This document shows, piece by piece, positions 6,978 to 7,404 of a stretch of DNA of 7,404 bases. The translations under genes and the position numbers were made by a program. The stretch comes from Hyphomicrobiales bacterium. Its GTDB lineage: Bacteria; Pseudomonadota; Alphaproteobacteria; Rhizobiales; Devosiaceae. The notes under the pieces were generated by a model. It was not told where the DNA came from, made no database searches, and saw only the letters and a list, made by a program, of their open reading frames with translations. Positions within the stretch are counted from its first letter, which is position 1, and each line of letters starts with the position of its first letter. Location of the stretch: assembly GCA_015487985.1 (NCBI GenBank), contig WFOP01000150.1, forward strand, positions 1-7,404, written 5' to 3'.

Positions 6978-7404
6978 TCATTTATGACCGTGAAAATCAT
7001 CAAACTGCCCACCAGCAACATTCCAAACCTGAAACCAATCTCCTGAATTCGCTGGCTTAACGGGCGTCCACGCACTGCCTCGATGAGATAATAGACCAAA
7101 TGCCCTCCATCGAGCATGGGAATGGGGAACAGGTTGAATATGCCGATATTGAGCGATAACAATGCTGTGAGGTTGACCAGGGCCAAAAACCCCAGCGTGG
7201 CAACGTCGCCGGAAACCTGAGCCACCTTTATTGGCCCGCCGAGTTGCTCGACATCACCCCGCCCAACAAAAAAATCGGCCAGAAAGGCAAAAGTTCGATC
7301 GACAAGGAACACCATTTCCTGGGCGGCCATTGAAACCGCCTCAATGGGATTGGGCCAAAACTTCACATAGTCTTCAGCCCCGATGCTTCGGGAAACACCA
7401 ATAC
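6968..7404 (-). CDS. rseP: RIP metalloprotease RseP (site-2 protease), 5' part missing
   Basis: Only the last 145 codons are present; the frame runs off the window edge, so the HExxH zinc motif and the first PDZ region lie outside. What remains is typical of the C-terminal half of RseP in the M50B family: FWPNPIEAV, then GGPIKVAQVSG, then a membrane segment carrying NLFPIPMLDGGHL, whose LDG motif supplies the third zinc ligand. It ends with the Q-x-x-G helix and a last membrane segment closing in ...VINDIF. The enzyme is an inner-membrane intramembrane protease. In E. coli it cleaves the anti-sigma factor RseA and removes remnant signal peptides; the Caulobacter relative MmpA cleaves PodJ. 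Which substrate it has here cannot be told. It lies upstream of bamA, the usual order in Proteobacteria. Confidence 0.95.
   Translation of the reverse strand, partial: IGVSRSIGAEDYVKFWPNPIEAVSMAAQEMVFLVDRTFAFLADFFVGRGDVEQLGGPIKVAQVSGDVATLGFLALVNLTALLSLNIGIFNLFPIPMLDGGHLVYYLIEAVRGRPLSQRIQEIGFRFGMLLVGSLMIFTVINDIF

Noticed and set aside
1..7404. Undescribed defence, mobile or RNA-based system
   Set aside because: Nearly all bases are explained by seven known housekeeping genes. No transposase, integrase, attachment site, CRISPR array, tRNA or large unexplained gap is present.

Overview
This window looks like the chromosome of an alphaproteobacterium, probably close to the Rhizobiales. It carries an ordinary envelope-biogenesis cluster whose genes all lie on the minus strand. 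In transcription order (high to low coordinates) it reads rseP (5' part missing) - bamA - lpxD - fabZ - lpxA - lpxI - lpxB (3' end just missing). The lineage call rests on this gene order, on LpxI being used as the UDP-diacylglucosamine pyrophosphatase instead of LpxH, and on similarity as I remember the families. Base composition is about half GC by eye, low for Rhizobiales, so genus is not claimed. No skp/ompH gene lies between bamA and lpxD.

Layout. Positions 6968-7404 hold the C-terminal part of the site-2 protease RseP. The 196-bp gap 6772-6967 is the longest non-coding stretch; it holds an AT-rich palindrome at the rseP stop, three TGCAA repeats at an exact 8-bp period and a 10-bp direct repeat. 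bamA (4411-6771) follows, with a signal peptide, five POTRA domains and a 16-strand-type barrel. A strong hairpin plus U-run (4354-4383) lies between bamA and lpxD. After it, lpxD, fabZ, lpxA, lpxI and lpxB are packed tightly: ATGA overlap for lpxD/fabZ, a 57-bp gap for fabZ/lpxA (lpxA likely starts at a TTG behind a strong GGAGGG site), TGATG for lpxA/lpxI and TAATG for lpxI/lpxB.

How the genes work together. LpxA acylates UDP-GlcNAc, LpxD adds the second acyl chain, LpxI releases 2,3-diacyl-GlcN-1-phosphate (lipid X), and LpxB joins lipid X to UDP-diacyl-GlcN to make the lipid A disaccharide. FabZ works on the same 3-hydroxyacyl-ACP pool that feeds LpxA and LpxD, so its place between them links fatty acid and lipid A synthesis. 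BamA assembles outer-membrane barrels and RseP handles envelope-stress or regulated intramembrane proteolysis.

I see no mobile element, CRISPR array, RNA gene or undescribed system. The points worth checking are local: replaced residues in LpxA and LpxB, a BamA ending in Leu-Leu, the terminator-like hairpin before lpxD, and short repeats upstream of bamA.
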